Assembly (NCBI GenBank): GCA_023053575.1
Contig: JAKZAP010000021.1
Span: forward strand, 10,788,212 to 10,852,211
Reading direction: 5' to 3'
From: Branchinecta lynchi
Lineage: Eukaryota; Arthropoda; Branchiopoda; Anostraca; Branchinectidae
Length of the DNA: 64,000 nucleotides
Below the pieces are notes generated by a model. That model searched no databases. It was not told the DNA's origin and was given only the letters and a program-made list of their open reading frames with translations. Numbering within the stretch: position 1 is the stretch's first letter; each line of letters starts with the position of its first letter. The position numbers and the translations under genes were made by a program. Shown here piece after piece: positions 31,190 through 43,202 of this stretch.

Positions 31190-32760
31190 TCGTATGTCTC
31201 TTTAATTTAAGGCAAGGTGACGTTTACAAAAAAACTACATAAATAATAAAATATTATGTGAATTAAAAAAAAATTTGTGTACTCGCATATCAGTGATCTC
31301 TGTTGACATTTCCAGTGCTATTTTTCTTTACGAAGATTTTTTGGAAAAATAAAGTGAATTAAATGAAAAGTTAATACAGGACATTCTGGAATACTTGGAG
31401 ATATCGCCTAAAGTGTTGTTTCTTGAAATTGCCCATCCTGGTATTAATTGTTGTAAAACTCTTGTAGTCTTTGCCTAAAAAACTCCGCCTTCCGCCGAAG
31501 ATTACAGCTTGCAAGTATCACGGCGTTAGTCTAATAGAAGCAGATATTGTTGATTACTTAGCTGTCCGTATTGTAGGCTACTTGATCCCAACATTTACAG
31601 TTCCATTGTATCCCTGGTCCGCTGCGAAATTTTTTAATTTACACCGAAATTATATAATGTCCTTTAGCAAAAAATCGCTGAGTATAGCCTCGCTTTTATT
31701 ATCGCTCTCGTTTCTCCGAAATATGTTTTTTTTACCTACTCAGCTAAAAACTAATATCCGCCTCGGACCTCGAGCGGTGGCGGTCACGTATCGACAAATA
31801 TTCGCAATGACTCTTAAATAGACATGTTTTTATTTCGCTTTTTACGACGTCGTAAAAAATTGGTGGTCGGTTTTACAGTCGCCAGGCAATGGATCCCAGG
31901 AGAGTTTCCTAGTTGGAAATTTGACGAAAGGTTGGCTTTAAATCGATACTTGTTTGCCGGAGGCGAACACGTTCGCTGTGGAATTGGTAACCGGATTTAA
32001 TGGCTCCGGCCGTAAAAACGCGATCAGGGGAGATAAAATCCGGCGGGATCGTTAAAATTGCAAAGTTAGTGAGGGAGTTGGGGCGTGCTGTTTTCGCGGT
32101 TATTTTTGCGGCGTGCAAGAAACGCAAACTTTCATTTTTATGTCCCAGTTTTGTTTCGGCAGCGGAAATTCAAGTTTACGTGGCCACCCACTCTTCTCCA
32201 CCGATGCGCATTTGGCTTGTAAATAAACAAATCAGTAAAGTTAATTTCCAGTTTTATTAAGATTTTCATGTTTAGTAACGCCCTTGCAATGCACGTCCGA
32301 CCCTTGTTTTTTTAGTAATCGGAAATCCGGAAACCAATCTGGAGATAAGTCATTCCATGTCCTCGACTGGCTTAAAAATAAGCAGTTAATAAAATCATTT
32401 TTCGTTTTTAGTAATTACTTTCGCCCATCTGACTTTAGTCGGGGGACAATCTGTTTCCGGAGTTAGAATTCTTTAAATTCTGAAAAAATTCCGGAAATTC
32501 CGAGGAAGTGATTCACGTCAACACTTGCCATGTAAAAATCTTAAAAGAGAAGTGTCTACTCCTGCGGTGGTTAGAAAACTTTCTGCCGTCCGACCTTTGG
32601 CCGGTAGATTATGTTTCCGGATATTTGTCGGATATCCGAAATGCAGTCCGGAGGGACATTATCCGGATCCACACCCGGCTTGCAAATAAGATACTGGGCC
32701 TAGGTCCTTTCACTGGTAGGCCCGGTAAAGAAGACGTGCCCTCACGGATTCGGACAGTGC
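31190..32760. other. ct: Apparently single-copy part of ct intron E
   Basis: By eye it shares no sequence with the repeats in the window. GC-richer blocks lie at 31740-31800, 31975-32200 and 32570-32760. The frame 31471-31821 is open for 116 codons without a recognisable domain. Candidate intronic regulatory DNA, inference only. Confidence 0.3.
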
Positions 32761-32765
32761 TTTGT

Positions 32766-34060
32766 AACAAGACCAAAGGTTTCGACGGGATCCCAAAAAT
32801 TTAGTATTTGTTGGACTTCTTGATCCAGACAATTGAATCTTGTAGATTTCCGAGTCTTCGCTAGACCTCTTTAACATTTTACTATTTATCCATAACCCAG
32901 CACTTTAAAATGTACACAAAATAATGTCACCGTTTTGTTTTTTTTGGCAACTAAAAGATTTTTGGCCGAAAAAACTAACCAGATGAGAAAACCAAGTTCA
33001 GATATAGATTCAGCAAGATATTTACTCCAATATCTCATCCTAATCGACTTCAGAAAGGTCCTTTACTTTGACAAAATTCTTCGTATTTTAGCAGCATTCC
33101 CGGCGAACTGCATGCAGAGCAAAAGAGCTAGGGACCTTTCAAGCCAAATTTCCAAATTTTGGCAAATTTTGCCAGCTTATCTGTCAAGGAAATAAAGTTC
33201 AGAATTCAGTCCAGCATGTCTCCTTACCACGATACCGAATCTCTAATCGACTTCATAAACAACTTTGAGCTTCAACCAAATTTCCAATTTCGGCCGAATT
33301 CTCGGTGAATCACTTATCCCGCAAGAAGACTATGTTCAGAAATGGGTTTAGCGGGCCTCCTTACCCCCCTTACACGACTGTCTCATCAGCTTATAAAACA
33401 TGCCTTTTTTTTTACACTTAATTCGAAGGACCCATCTACAACTTGGCCTGTACTTTGCTAGTCAATCCTCATACGAAGTTTGAGCAACATATCTCGATCC
33501 CTTCGACACACGACAGACGTCCATCACTAAACCCAAAGAATCCGTACAAGAAACGAGAGTCTCTCCGCCGATACAAAGCGTACCGTCCGACGCGGTACAG
33601 ACCCAGTAACTTTGAAGATAACTAAAGTGATCGCATACACTTTTAGTTTATCTTTAGGATGTTTGAAAGTTGCAACAGCATCTCCTCACCTTAGATCGAC
33701 TAAATCATTGGGTTTTAAAATTTCATGCTAGACTTCCAGATTCCGGGCGAACTACTTGTTCGGCAAAAAAATAATTTTCATATTCGGATTCAGCATGTCT
33801 TCTTACCTCTCATTAGCTTTTAAAAAATATTTATTTTCGCCCCATAATTTGAAACCCTTTCCCTACCCTGAAATATACAGCTTTGGGGCCCGTCTACGAA
33901 CTGGACCTTTCCCTTGACCCAAAGAATTGTCACACCAAGTTTCATCAAAATATCTCATTCCCCTCGAGAGTTATCGTGCTGACAGACTGACGGACAGACG
34001 GACAACTTTTTGCTATGTCATAGGTATCCCTCCACTTACGTTTTGTGATCCCAAAAAGAC
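32766..34060 (+). mobile_element. HEL-1 element, copy 3
   Basis: 5' end AACAAGACCAAAGGTTTCGA then GGGATCCCAAAAATTT; central units are strongly diverged (33200-33800); microsatellite reduced to 'gactgacggacagacggac'; 3' end CACTTACGTTTTGTGATCCC. The most eroded of the near-full-length copies. Confidence 0.7.
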
Positions 34061-34240
34061 TATCAACCTGATTTACGTTTAAGACCCTCTGCGGCCCTTT
34101 TTCCTACTGATGCAGGTTAATTAGTTCATGTTCTTTGTCAGTTTTTTTTCGTTATTTATCGTTTTTGTTTATTTATAATACTCTGTACTTTGTGTTTCTA
34201 CACGCTACGGGTAATAAAGATCATTCATTCATTCATTGAA
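34061..34240 (+). mobile_element. LINE-like 3' tail with (CATT)n
   Basis: T-rich sequence with 'actctgtactttgtgtttctacacgc' and 'gggtaataaagatcattcattcattcattg'. A polyadenylation-like signal followed by a tetranucleotide run suggests a non-LTR 3' end. Confidence 0.45.
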
Positions 34241-34861
34241 CTGCAGAATACTCAGAATTTGGAATCAGACTCTTCCGAGAAATGCTTCTAGTTGACCGTC
34301 GGAATGTCTCTATTAGGCATTATCAGCAACGCCCAGAAAACAAAAAGAAACTCCAAAAATCTCTCAACTTGGATGAAATTCTGGGAAATCATCTAGTGAC
34401 TGGTCGGCCATTAAGTTACTGAAAAATGCCAAACTATCAGCCCTTGAAATTTTTCGGAGAACTTGAAAAAAGGTGCCTCGTCTTTCGCGACAGGTTTTTG
34501 CAACTGGTCTATCGATCAATCCGACACACAGATCCAAGGGGTCCATAGAAATAGTGTACTCAAGCTTGAACTCACTTTCTGCTCAATGCGTTTGCTTTTT
34601 AGATCCAAAATTTAAACCGTGGGTTCGGAATCGTTGAAATAATCAAAAATTTCACGGCCCAGATTTATTTTAAGGCCCATTGTTTTTATAGATTTTTATG
34701 GTTTCCGTTTCGAATTAATTTAACAATCGGGCGTATTTAATACCCATTCATTAACCCTTAAAGAGTTCTTGTCAATATCTGTAAATTCTGAAGGTACCGA
34801 AAATCCAAGGTTGGGATACGATCGAAAAGCTATTTTTTTATATAGACAATCCCCCCCACCC

Positions 34862-34985
34862 AGGGCGTATCCAGGGGGGTTAGGGAATTAGACCCCCCCC
34901 CCCCCTCGAAAAGTACATAGATGATCTTTTTTATGGACCTTAACCTCTGATTTATGTTTTTCTCTTACTGTTTGTTATAGGTTAG
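34862..34985. mobile_element. hAT-M1 fragment
   Basis: CAGGGCGTATCCAGGGGGGTTAG, a poly-C run and 'ctctgatttatgtttttctcttac' match the left half of hAT-M1. The right end is missing. Confidence 0.55.
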
Positions 34986-35375
34986 GTTAAATCTAGTAGT
35001 AACAGTCGTGCAGATCGGGATGCGGTCCGTACGAAGCCATGACCGCATTTACAAAAACTTGTATACCAACCCGATGTGTGGTAAAATTAATGAATGTATA
35101 TTCCATTTAATGTGTGAGTGTCAGGAGTTAAAAGACCTGAGGAAGGAAATATTTGGGGAAATGATTTGGGGGGAGGAAAGGTTTAAATAAATTTTGAAAA
35201 GTAGAAGTTTTAGAGATATAAGAAATTTGGGAAGATTCCTAAAGGTAGCCATGATTCACAGGGAAAGTTTTTTGTAAATAGTGGTTGCGGCTATGGTTTC
35301 GTTTTTGTGTTGTTTTCTTGTTTCCATGGCCCTTTGTGCTTTTCCGGAAATAAATCTTATCTTATCTTATGCGAA
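34986..35375 (+). pseudogene. LINE remnant: reverse transcriptase C-terminus and 3' tail
   Basis: The frame at 35008-35187 ends YTNPMCGKINECIFHLMCEC then QELKDLRKEIFGEMIW. The pattern C-G-...-E-...-H-x-x-x-x-C, close to the end, is the usual C-terminal motif of Jockey/CR1-type LINE polyproteins. After the stop come a few similar codons (NLGRFLKVAMIHRE) and the tail AAATAAATCTTATCTTATCTTAT. Strongly 5'-truncated and not functional. Confidence 0.6.
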
Positions 35376-35424
35376 CGAGTTTTACTGTGTATGATTTCCA
35401 TACGTGACGTACTGGCAGCTACGG

Positions 35425-35490
35425 TGTTCTTCATAGATATTTCGGCCCTTCTTGGCAAAGGGTCCTCTTCAGGCTGTGGCTGGAATACCT
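35425..35490 (+). repeat. HP hairpin repeat, copy 4
   Basis: ATATTTCGGCCCTTCTTGGC, AAAGGGTCCTCTTCAGGCT and 'gtggctggaatac'. Short fragment of the module. Confidence 0.55.
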
Positions 35491-36059
35491 GTAATCTTTT
35501 ATAGTTTTATATATATAACATATTATAACATACCGTAACACATACAACTGTAACATACCGTTTTATATAACGCATTTTCGCTACTGTAAATTCCTTCTTT
35601 ACCTCCCCCCTTGGCATCGGAATAGGGTAATTATTCGTAAGTACGGTGTCCCAGAATTTCGGAGAAATAACTAATGCTACACAGGAAGCTGTCGGGTTCA
35701 GCATACTCTCGGTTTTCACCACACCACCCCCTTTCCCCCCTGTTTATGTGCTAGTGTTTTTGTATGTATAGTTATTTTAGTATCTGTTTCCTTTCTTTTT
35801 CTTTATTGTACTCTACTTGTTTTTCCTCTGGTATTTGTCGGTAAGAGATAAATTATCATGATTATAACAGTTTTCGTGGCGACTGTCAGCCCCCTATGTG
35901 ATTTACTTGGAAGTGTGTGAGCTAGCAGCTTTCCGTAAATATTGACAAAATGCGAGTATAAATCAGCGGAAAAAGTGACGCCACAGGTGCTTCAGGAGCC
36001 TCTAGTGGAAGAAAGTGAAGAAAAAAAAACCTGTGGCCCATGCTCAGCTTCTATCTTCT

Positions 36060-36255
36060 ATCTTGTCCTGCGCTTGGACAAAAAAAAAAAAAAAAAAAAA
36101 AATTGATTTATAGATCTTGATAATTTGATGTCCGTCTTGCACAGGTGACCTGTTGTCACATATTGAGACGTGCTATTGGTTTAAGAATATGTTCAATATG
36201 TTGTAGAAATGTTGAAGAAATAAATTCCTTCCTTCCTTCCTTCCTTCCTTGGAAT
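36060..36255 (+). mobile_element. LINE-like 3' tail with (CCTT)n
   Basis: Has a poly-A run (36080-36101), 'gttgaagaaataaattccttccttccttcc'-type ending at 36213-36250 and no coding part. Confidence 0.45.
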
Positions 36256-36284
36256 ACTTGATGTAAAATCATTCTGAGATTAAA

Positions 36285-36400
36285 TATTCCTTCAGCTCCA
36301 GCAAAACGGATATATCAGCTGAATTTTTATTAGAGCTGTATTTCGGCCCTTCTTGACAAGGGTCCTCTTCAGCTGACGTATCCGTTTTGCACTATCAAAT
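36285..36400. repeat. HP hairpin repeat, copy 5
   Basis: CAAAACGGATATATCAGCTG, AGAGCTGTATTTCGGCCCTT, then CAGCTGACGTATCCGTTTTG, so the ends are inverted copies of each other. Flanked by 'actatcaaataacattctgagat'-like sequence. Confidence 0.6.
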
Positions 36401-36551
36401 AACATTCTGAGATGTATGCTATCATTGCTAAAAAAAACTTTAATAGCCGCAAACAGAGAAAAGTTTGCAAAAAACAAGCCCTCCCCTCAAATTAATACAC
36501 GTAATTGGTTCTTCGTTGCACGTCGCATTAATTTATTTGTTTGCTTTCCAG

Positions 36552-36717
36552 TTGTTCGGTGAGGTGGTCCTGGGTTTGTCGCAGGGCTCCGTTTCTGAGC
36601 TTCTGAGCAAGCCAAAGCCCTGGCCTATGCTCAGCGTTAAGGGAAGGGAACCCTTCGTCCGAATGCATCTGTGGCTCAGCGATCAGCGAAACGTCACACG
36701 TCTCCATCAAATCAAAG
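36552..36717 (+). CDS. ct: cut homeobox protein, exon F (CUT repeat 3)
   Basis: Starts after GCTTTCCAG on a codon boundary (TTG TTC GGT) and ends ATCAAAG|GTATGA after one codon base; 55 codons. It continues the NNIGQK of exon E with [35 protein letters not shown] and [30 protein letters not shown] and LWLSD identify the third CUT repeat, the one next to the homeodomain. Repeats 2 and 3 differ in splitting: repeat 2 is cut after EIVKK, repeat 3 after NNIGQK. All core residues of the domain are present. Confidence 0.97.
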
Positions 36718-36913
36718 GTATGAGTACCTCAAGTCATAGCCTACTGTATAGTAAGTGTATTTCCTAAGCCTAAGGGCCACATATGAAACTAAACACACAT
36801 CCTAAGTTCCACTACTTCCTAGCAGGCATAGTAGTCATTAATTAATTACTTACTAAATTACTTAAAGTACCGATCATACCTTTACTGCCAATGCAACCTA
36901 CTTTCGTGATTGC

Positions 36914-37140
36914 ATTCATTGGTTGTGTTTTTGCTGATACCATGGTATCTGTTACCACGGTAATCGGATCTACAATTAGTCGTTTTTGCAGTGATCGTGG
37001 TATCTATACGCGGTGCTCTGCAAAAACGACTATTCCCGGAATTGCACTTTTCGAAGTCTTCCCAAAAGAAAGACAGTTGTCCAGTTACATCACTAAGTGC
37101 TAAACTTCTTTCTCACCAATCCGAGAAAATTTGGTGAAAG
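36914..37140. mobile_element. FB-D foldback element, copy 2
   Basis: Starts GTGTTTTTGCTGATACCATGG, continues with CTACAATTAGTCGTTTTTGC and ends in 'cacttttcgaagtcttcccaaaagaaa' and 'gttacatcactaagtgctaaac'. It corresponds to the right half of copy 1 in reverse orientation. Confidence 0.6.
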
Positions 37141-37235
37141 TCCTACAGTTTTTCATCTGGTATGCACAGCGGCGAAGAGAGAAGAAGACGGGTATCAACT
37201 CATGCCTCACAGCAAGAACCTCTAGCTCCGCTGAT

Positions 37236-37442
37236 GGTGGGTTTACACACTGCGTAAAATCCGAGCGTATTTTACGGACGTTTTGAGCTTGAAAAGATTT
37301 CTAGCAATACAGACGTATTTAGATAAAAAACGGACCGATTTCTCAAATACGTTCGTATTGCTAGAAATGTTTTCAAGCTCAAAACGTGCGTAAAATACGA
37401 TTTCAGAATACGCTCGGATTTTACGCAGTGTGTAAATGGACC
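37236..37442. mobile_element. 207-bp palindromic MITE
   Basis: The left arm TTTACACACTGCGTAAAATC to CTAGCAATACAGACGTATTT returns at the right as AATACGTTCGTATTGCTAG to ATTTTACGCAGTGTGTAAA. The ends are GGTGGG and GGACC, with AT on each side. It interrupts a repeat shared with 8825-8960. Confidence 0.7.
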
Positions 37443-38951
37443 ATGAATTTTTTCATATATAGTCGCTACATGGGACCAAAGACGGAGGTTCTGTTGGATT
37501 ACTTTTTCTTGACCCTATTCTTCATTTTCCCCATGCTGCTTTCTCTCTTGTCCGTCCGAGAATATTTGAACGGCCAGATTGACTTATTGCCAAACGCCGA
37601 AGAAAAAACTTGTTTCCCGGTTTCTGTCTATGATGGGGAAAGAGTCCAAGCGAACTTCTTGGGATAGCCGTGTAAGAAATGGGATAGTATCCATTCCGGG
37701 AATAACATTTATGGGGAATGTGTCATTGCCAAAGCTCGGGATATGGGGTCCGTTCTGGACAGAACAAGTTTAGCAGGGACATGAAGGACGTTATTGCCAG
37801 ATGCTCGATGGGAGTAACGACCATGGTAGAGGAGGATTTTGTATCTTGGTGAGAGTGGATATTTCATTGGTTAGCAATGGGCCTAAGCTGGGGTCGGTTG
37901 GCAAGGGCTCTTCCATCGTCAAATTAGAAGGATCATATAGTTAACCATGGGTTATTTTTTTCGTCTCCTCCCTTTTTCTTTATGCAGAGTATTCAGTTAG
38001 TTAATTCAGTTTGTTGTTTAATTAATACCGGTTATTTCCCTTCCCTAGCCAAGAACTCCTTTTGTGCTTTCCTGGCAGCAATGTTAATTGTGTATCTTTT
38101 GTTTTTAAATATAGTCGAATGAAACTGAAATCCATATAATTAATATCGCTCTAGCTAATGATAAAGGGTAGAGGGTAGGCAAAAGGTTTAGGACATTGAA
38201 TTTTTGAAATTCAGGGTAACTGAGGTATACTGTACTCCGCCGTTGCTCTCATGAGTTCCTAAATTTGCTAGATTTGAGTTCCATTGTATTGTTCGGCGCT
38301 GTAAAAATTTAGGCGACGTTCAAAAAAGGATGACTACTGGGCGGGCTAAGTCGTTAAGACTTGTCACTCGAATACATTGTAAACGTGGGGCACTAGCAAC
38401 ATAATAATTGTACAGATAAATATAGTTGGACTTAAGTCGGCAAAAATGGGTCTGCATAGAACGTTTCGTGAAAAAAATTTTTTAGAGTACACGGCATCAT
38501 TTTCGTCTTTTGCTGATTTAAACTTGTCCTTAAGCTCATCCTCACGTCGAAGTCCCATATTACACAAGATACGTTTCAGTTTACAGAGGCGTAAGCCTTT
38601 TTGGTGAATTATATTATTATTATTTTTAATGTTATTAATGATCGTTTAAAGATATCTGCATTTCCAGACATAACAGTCTCCTCTGGTTGTGCGTTTACAA
38701 ACCCTATTTTGACAACTTTACTCGCCAACATGTGGATTGGGCTCTGACTGGCCTAGGCCTATAGTTTAAATCTGTGCTGACGTGTTGACTGGTAATACGA
38801 AAAATAAAGAAATCCTGAGGGTTAACATTATTAAATCCTTGGAGTATCCTGAATGTTTTAGAGAATCGGTCCGTTTACGTTTGAAATCCAAGCTGTCGTG
38901 AAATCCGGATAAATGCATAAGCGATTGCTTAACCCGTTGTCTTTTTTGCAG

Positions 38952-39895
38952 TTGAGCGACGCGATCGAGTTCGCAAACGAGGTGCCGACGGACAGACGGA
39001 CAACGAGGCACTCAACTCCCCCGGCGAGACGTCCGGAAGCGACAGTTCCGACGACGAAGCGAGAGAGAGAAGAGCTCGACTGGCACTCACTCCCGAACAG
39101 AAAGACGCGCTACTTCTTGCGTTCAACCTCGACCCATACCCGGCACCTGGGGGCCTAGAAGTCTTGGCGAAAGATTTGGGCATACCCCCAAAAACCATTA
39201 GCAACTGGTTCCATAACCATCGAATGCGCTTGAAGCAGGCTTCGGAAGAGAACCCGCTGCCTGGTCACCCCATGTTCAGCCCTTTTATGCAACACAGTCC
39301 CAATCCTGAGCTGGAAGCATTGAGGTACAGGATGATGCTAGGTCAGCGACTGTTCGAGCTCCAAGGTCAAGCTGAGTTAGCCAAAGCCCCGGTAGTTCCC
39401 CCCTTTCAGCCACCCTTTTACGGAGCTGGGTACTCCCCAGAAATGCTGTACATGCTTTATAACATGCAAGGCGCTACACCCGGATTGGATCTGCGAGTGA
39501 CGAATCAGAAGCTAGAATCTCCGCCACGTGGCTCTGACGACGAATGCCATAGTGATATCACCCCGCCGAGCTCTCCCATTGGTCGGAAGGAACCCTCCCG
39601 CGTGGCGGATCCGCCGTGTGCGGGGTCGTCTAGGAGGAAACGGAAATCCGCGGCGCCGCAGTGGGTGAATCCCGCCTACCTTCGGGATGAGGAGGACTCT
39701 GACTCCGACGAAATACGGAAGCGGGCACGGGAGGATGGCGCGCAATTTGAAAACGGTTCCACACGTGATATCACCATAAATGGACATTGTGTTTTGAAAA
39801 GTGAACCAAAAGACTTGACACTGAATAAAGATGAGAACTGTAATACGGAGACAGTGAGTGACCGAATTTTATCAGAACAAAAGAGCGAACTGTAA
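38952..39895 (+). CDS. ct: cut homeobox protein, last exon (homeodomain and C-terminal tail)
   Basis: Acceptor TTTTTTGCAG, completing the codon from exon F (G|TT), then 313 codons and TAA at 39893. Order of parts: a basic VERRDRVRKR stretch; an acidic Ser-rich linker (GSDSSDDEARER); a homeodomain at about 39062-39238 with LTPEQKDALLLAFNLDPYP and helix 3 NWFHNHRMRLKQ. Histidine at homeodomain position 50 is the mark of the Cut class. The tail follows, with a Pro/Met-rich part, LDLRVTNQK, a basic RRKRK stretch that could be a nuclear signal, WVNPAYL, an acidic DEEDSDSDE run and a charged end. Cut proteins are nuclear transcription factors, mainly repressors, in sensory organ and neuron identity. 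Domain order CUT-CUT-homeodomain is complete here. Confidence 0.97.
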
Positions 39896-40960
39896 ACAAA
39901 ATTAAGACAGCTTCTTAGGTCAGATCTCAGACAAATGCTTTACCCGCGACTTGTGCAATTGAGCGGTTTTAAATAGGCCATTTGTGAGCCTTTAAAGTCA
40001 CATATATATTTCACACTTTGTGATTTTTTCGCCTTAAGCGCATTATACATATTTGAGAATTCAATTTTTCGTATTTTTTCTATACGCTTATATATGAGAA
40101 TTTGTGATTTTCCTGCCCTTCGCATTTTTTAAGATCTCGTATGTATATTTAATGGATTAACTCTTTGCTCACTTTTTCAAATTTTTGCGTGTGAATTTAA
40201 GCATTTTCTCGCTTTTCGAACTGCCATCTAACGGAGGTTATCCAAGAACCTCCTCAGCCTAAGCTGGCGTTTGTAGATGTTTGCGACCTCCGCTAGATAG
40301 CTCTTTGTCTTTTTGGAATGTTTAGCATTTCTTTCGCGAATTCGAGTTGCCTTTACTCTTTAAAACATTTATATAAATCTTCGTCTTCCTTAGATTAAAA
40401 AATAATAATAAAAATATTTTCCAATTTTTCCTCAACTTTTTACCTCTGCATGTTGTGGTATTTGCATGCATTTTTTCGATACAACCAGTGCCTTTATACC
40501 AAATCAAGTTGTTGTGTAGATAGACTTTATATCCCGTTGTGGGTATTCAAATCTTCCCGCCGCTCTTCCTCCGGTTTTTCCAAAAATCCCTCCCGACATT
40601 CCCTATGCCTTACACTTTGCTTAACACAGACTTCTATCTCCCGGTGCTCACACATTGGGTGTTTCTAGTCGAATTTCTTCGTCTTACCGCCTAAATTGTA
40701 AGATACACCATTTCTGTACGGACTCGGTTTTGAAGGTCCTTGTTGCAAATACTGTAAAAAAAACTTCTACCACGCCTTTTTATCTGTAATACGTAAAATC
40801 TCCATTTTCGATTCTCACATCTTTTTATTTTGCTTGTGCCAAAATTTCTAATCGCTTCTCTCGCTTTCAATTTTGTCTTCCCATCTTTTTCCTCACATTT
40901 GCGCCTTTTATCCCATTCTCGGGTTATTTCTGTACAAATTAGTAAATTGTTGTGCGTACG
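39896..40960 (+). other. ct: Probable ct 3' untranslated region
   Basis: AT-rich, non-repetitive sequence right after the stop. An AATAAA lies at 40407-40412 and could be a polyadenylation signal, but the true end cannot be fixed from sequence alone. Further T-rich sequence continues to about 40960. Confidence 0.4.
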
Positions 40961-41427
40961 TGTATACGTCGAGGCCGTAGTGTAATAGCACCAACATACA
41001 TGCAGTGAAGTGACAAGTCCTTATACTCTACATGACTAAGTCCAAAACACGCCAGTGATCCTCAGGAAGAAAGAGAAAACGTCGCCCTAACGACTCAAAC
41101 TCAAGAACTCAAATCCTGTGTCAACCAATTACGGCGATCGTTGGGCCTGTTCTTCCGCTAGGTACACGGCGATTCTACGTTGGAAAGAAGAGTTAGTCAT
41201 TAAGAGTATTGGGAAGTAGATTTGTAAACCCAGAATGCGCTTTACGTCGACATCGTTCGTTCTGATGCCATTTGAGACTATGATTGCACCGCAGTGGACA
41301 GATCAGTGTGCGACGAAGTGTCGCACAGCCTGCTTCTTCGCTTTGCATTAAAACGATTTAGTTTGGGTCGTAGTACGTATCTGTGCACCAAGGGTTCAGC
41401 ACCAATCGAGAATATGTAATAACCATA
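40961..41427. other. Intergenic, fragments of dispersed repeats
   Basis: 41045-41130 resembles, in reverse, the 7085-7330 repeat. A small perfect hairpin GTGCGACGAAGTGTCGCAC lies at about 41309. No gene seen. Confidence 0.35.
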
Positions 41428-41584
41428 CACTGTAAAAAAAATCTTGCAGTATTTACTACTGGGATTAATCTTATCTTTATTGAGATAAGATTACCCCTAA
41501 TTCGGATTAATCTTATCCCAATAAAGATAAGATTAATCCCAGTAGCAAATACTGCATCCTTATTCTGAGAAACTTTTTACAGTG
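41428..41584. mobile_element. FB-A foldback MITE, copy 10
   Basis: Complete, CACTGTAAAAAAAATCTTGC to CTTTTTACAGTG, flanked by TA on both sides (ccaTA and TAccc). Confidence 0.8.
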
Positions 41585-41642
41585 TACCCGAATGTTCAAC
41601 AACCGTTGTTGTAAGAGCTCTCCGCTGTCAGTCTCTGGCTTA

Positions 41643-41779
41643 AGCTTGGTCCCTACAGAATGTGAATCTTTTCCGGAACGCGATACGAACAAATTCGACT
41701 CGGAATGGCGTGGCGCGAATTCTTCTGCTAGTGACGCCGAATTCGCCTTGGCGAATCCGCGTTCTGTGGGCACCAAGCT
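41643..41779. mobile_element. 137-bp MITE with TTA target duplication
   Basis: Inverted ends AGCTTGGTCCCTACAGAA and TTCTGTGGGCACCAAGCT, flanked by TTA at 41640-41642 and 41780-41782. A 3-bp TWA-type duplication would fit PIF/Harbinger. Short, no coding capacity. Confidence 0.6.
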
Positions 41780-41782
41780 TTA

Positions 41783-43087
41783 TGCGAATCGTTGCGCTTT
41801 CTAAAAATTCGCGGACGGTTTATCCAATCAAAATCGTTTATTCATTAAGAATAAGGCTAACTTATTCCAACGTCAACATATAAATACACATCAATATAAA
41901 CAAAAAAAAGCAAGCGTAACTGCCGAGTCAACTGCTATTTCGGTTTTGATCGAAACAAGATAAATTTTTTTTATTATTTTGGAAAATTAAGGCACAGCGC
42001 TTTTACACCTTGAAAAATTGGGTGTTGTAAAGGGGTACCCCGTCGTGGTACCGATACTACCTGCGCAAAGCGCGACGATCGATGTCAGATGGCGAGGGCA
42101 TAGGATGCCCACGGACTAATATTCTTGCCCGGATTTTTGGCACCATACGGAAAAGTTGACATTTTTCAACTTGATGATAAGAGTGCAGAATATTTGTCGG
42201 GAAAGTCTTTTGCATGTGTTTGTACTGTTAATTTTGAGCACTCGTACAAGTTGCCAGTCGGTATATCGTCTGCCAATGCATCTGACTTTTTTGACACCGC
42301 AAAATGCAAAACAGTTAATCATTATCGAAAATACCATATAAATCGTGGTCGCTTTATTTCCGACAGTAGTTGAACATTCTACGAATGGCTGTTATCAATT
42401 TTATAAGGAAGAAAAAACCCGAAAGGTTAGCGATTGTACTTTGTACTGTGCTATTACACTGTCTTGGGTCCCAGCCGACTAATCCCTAGTAGCAAGTAGC
42501 AACCAGTGATGACTAGGCCAGTTTGTGTTAGTGTCGTGTTTTCGGGTCGAGCAATAGCAGGGCCTTAGTCTGATGCTGGAAAGATCTGTGCGGGAACTTA
42601 GCGCTTCCGCGGTATAATGGCTTAGCGGACAGACGGTTCTCTCCCTCTAATCAATGCTGTTGATGACTAACTCTTCGTGCCGACGGAGAAGCGCCGTGAG
42701 TCTAGCGAAGAGCCAGAAACGTCACCACAACAAACCTTTTGCTGACTGGTTTACATAGGATTTGAGTCAATTTTGAGGATTTGTTTGGGTGACGTTTCTA
42801 GTTCATCCTTAGGATCACCGGCACGTTTTATACGGGACGTTTGTTCTTCAGACAGCAAAGGTTTCGGCGCTGCGTCTTTCCAGCTCCTACGAGCGTGTGT
42901 GCAATCTTTGTCGCTTTCGACTTACCCGGTGATTTAGGCCAAACTTGGGCATTAGAGGGTAGCACAAGCTCCCTGTACCAATTCGGCAAAGCCATGTTAT
43001 GTATAGTTAGTGATTTACCAATGATCAGGCCAGTGCCTCTAGTACCAAATTTCGAATATCCTTTCTTCCTTTAGTGATCAAGTTCGA
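41783..43087. other. Intergenic, nothing firmly recognised
   Basis: 42125-42373 is open for 82 codons but has no recognisable domain. 42650-42850 matches pieces of the 7085-7330 repeat ('ttgatgactaactcttcgtgcc'). The remainder is unassigned. Confidence 0.35.
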
Positions 43088-43202
43088 ATTATCTTTATTG
43101 AGATAAGATTAACCCTAATTCGGATTAATCTTATCCCAATAGAGATAAGATTAATCCCAGTAGAAAATACTGCATCGTTATTCGGAGAAACTTTTTATAG
43201 TG
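43088..43202. mobile_element. FB-A foldback MITE, copy 11, left end missing
   Basis: Begins inside the left arm (TCTTTATTGAGATAAG) and ends CTTTTTATAGTG. Confidence 0.65.

Larger units (their letters stand above)
28774..36551 (+). other. ct: ct intron E, 7.8 kb
   Basis: Splits CUT repeat 3 after NNIGQK, phase 0. It holds a duplicated donor tract (28774-28940), a foldback with a hAT insertion and the N gap (29060-29565), an FB-A copy (30878), a SINE (30695), a HEL-1 copy (32766) and LINE remnants (34100-36240). 31190-32760 seems single copy and is the best candidate here for regulatory sequence. 29566-30300 shows nothing recognisable. Confidence 0.6.
36718..38951 (+). other. ct: ct intron F, 2.2 kb
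   Basis: Phase 1. It holds an FB-D copy (36914-37140) and a repeat shared with 8825-8960 that is split by a palindromic MITE (37236-37442). From 37510 to 38951 I see no repeat or exon. It ends in CTTTTTTGCAG. Confidence 0.6.

Noticed and set aside
31471..31821. Plus-strand 116-codon open frame in ct intron E
   Set aside because: No recognisable domain and no splice context; length is within chance for 64 kb.
42125..42373. 82-codon frame starting MPGFLAPYGKVDIFQ
   Set aside because: No known domain; overlapped by frames of similar length on both strands.
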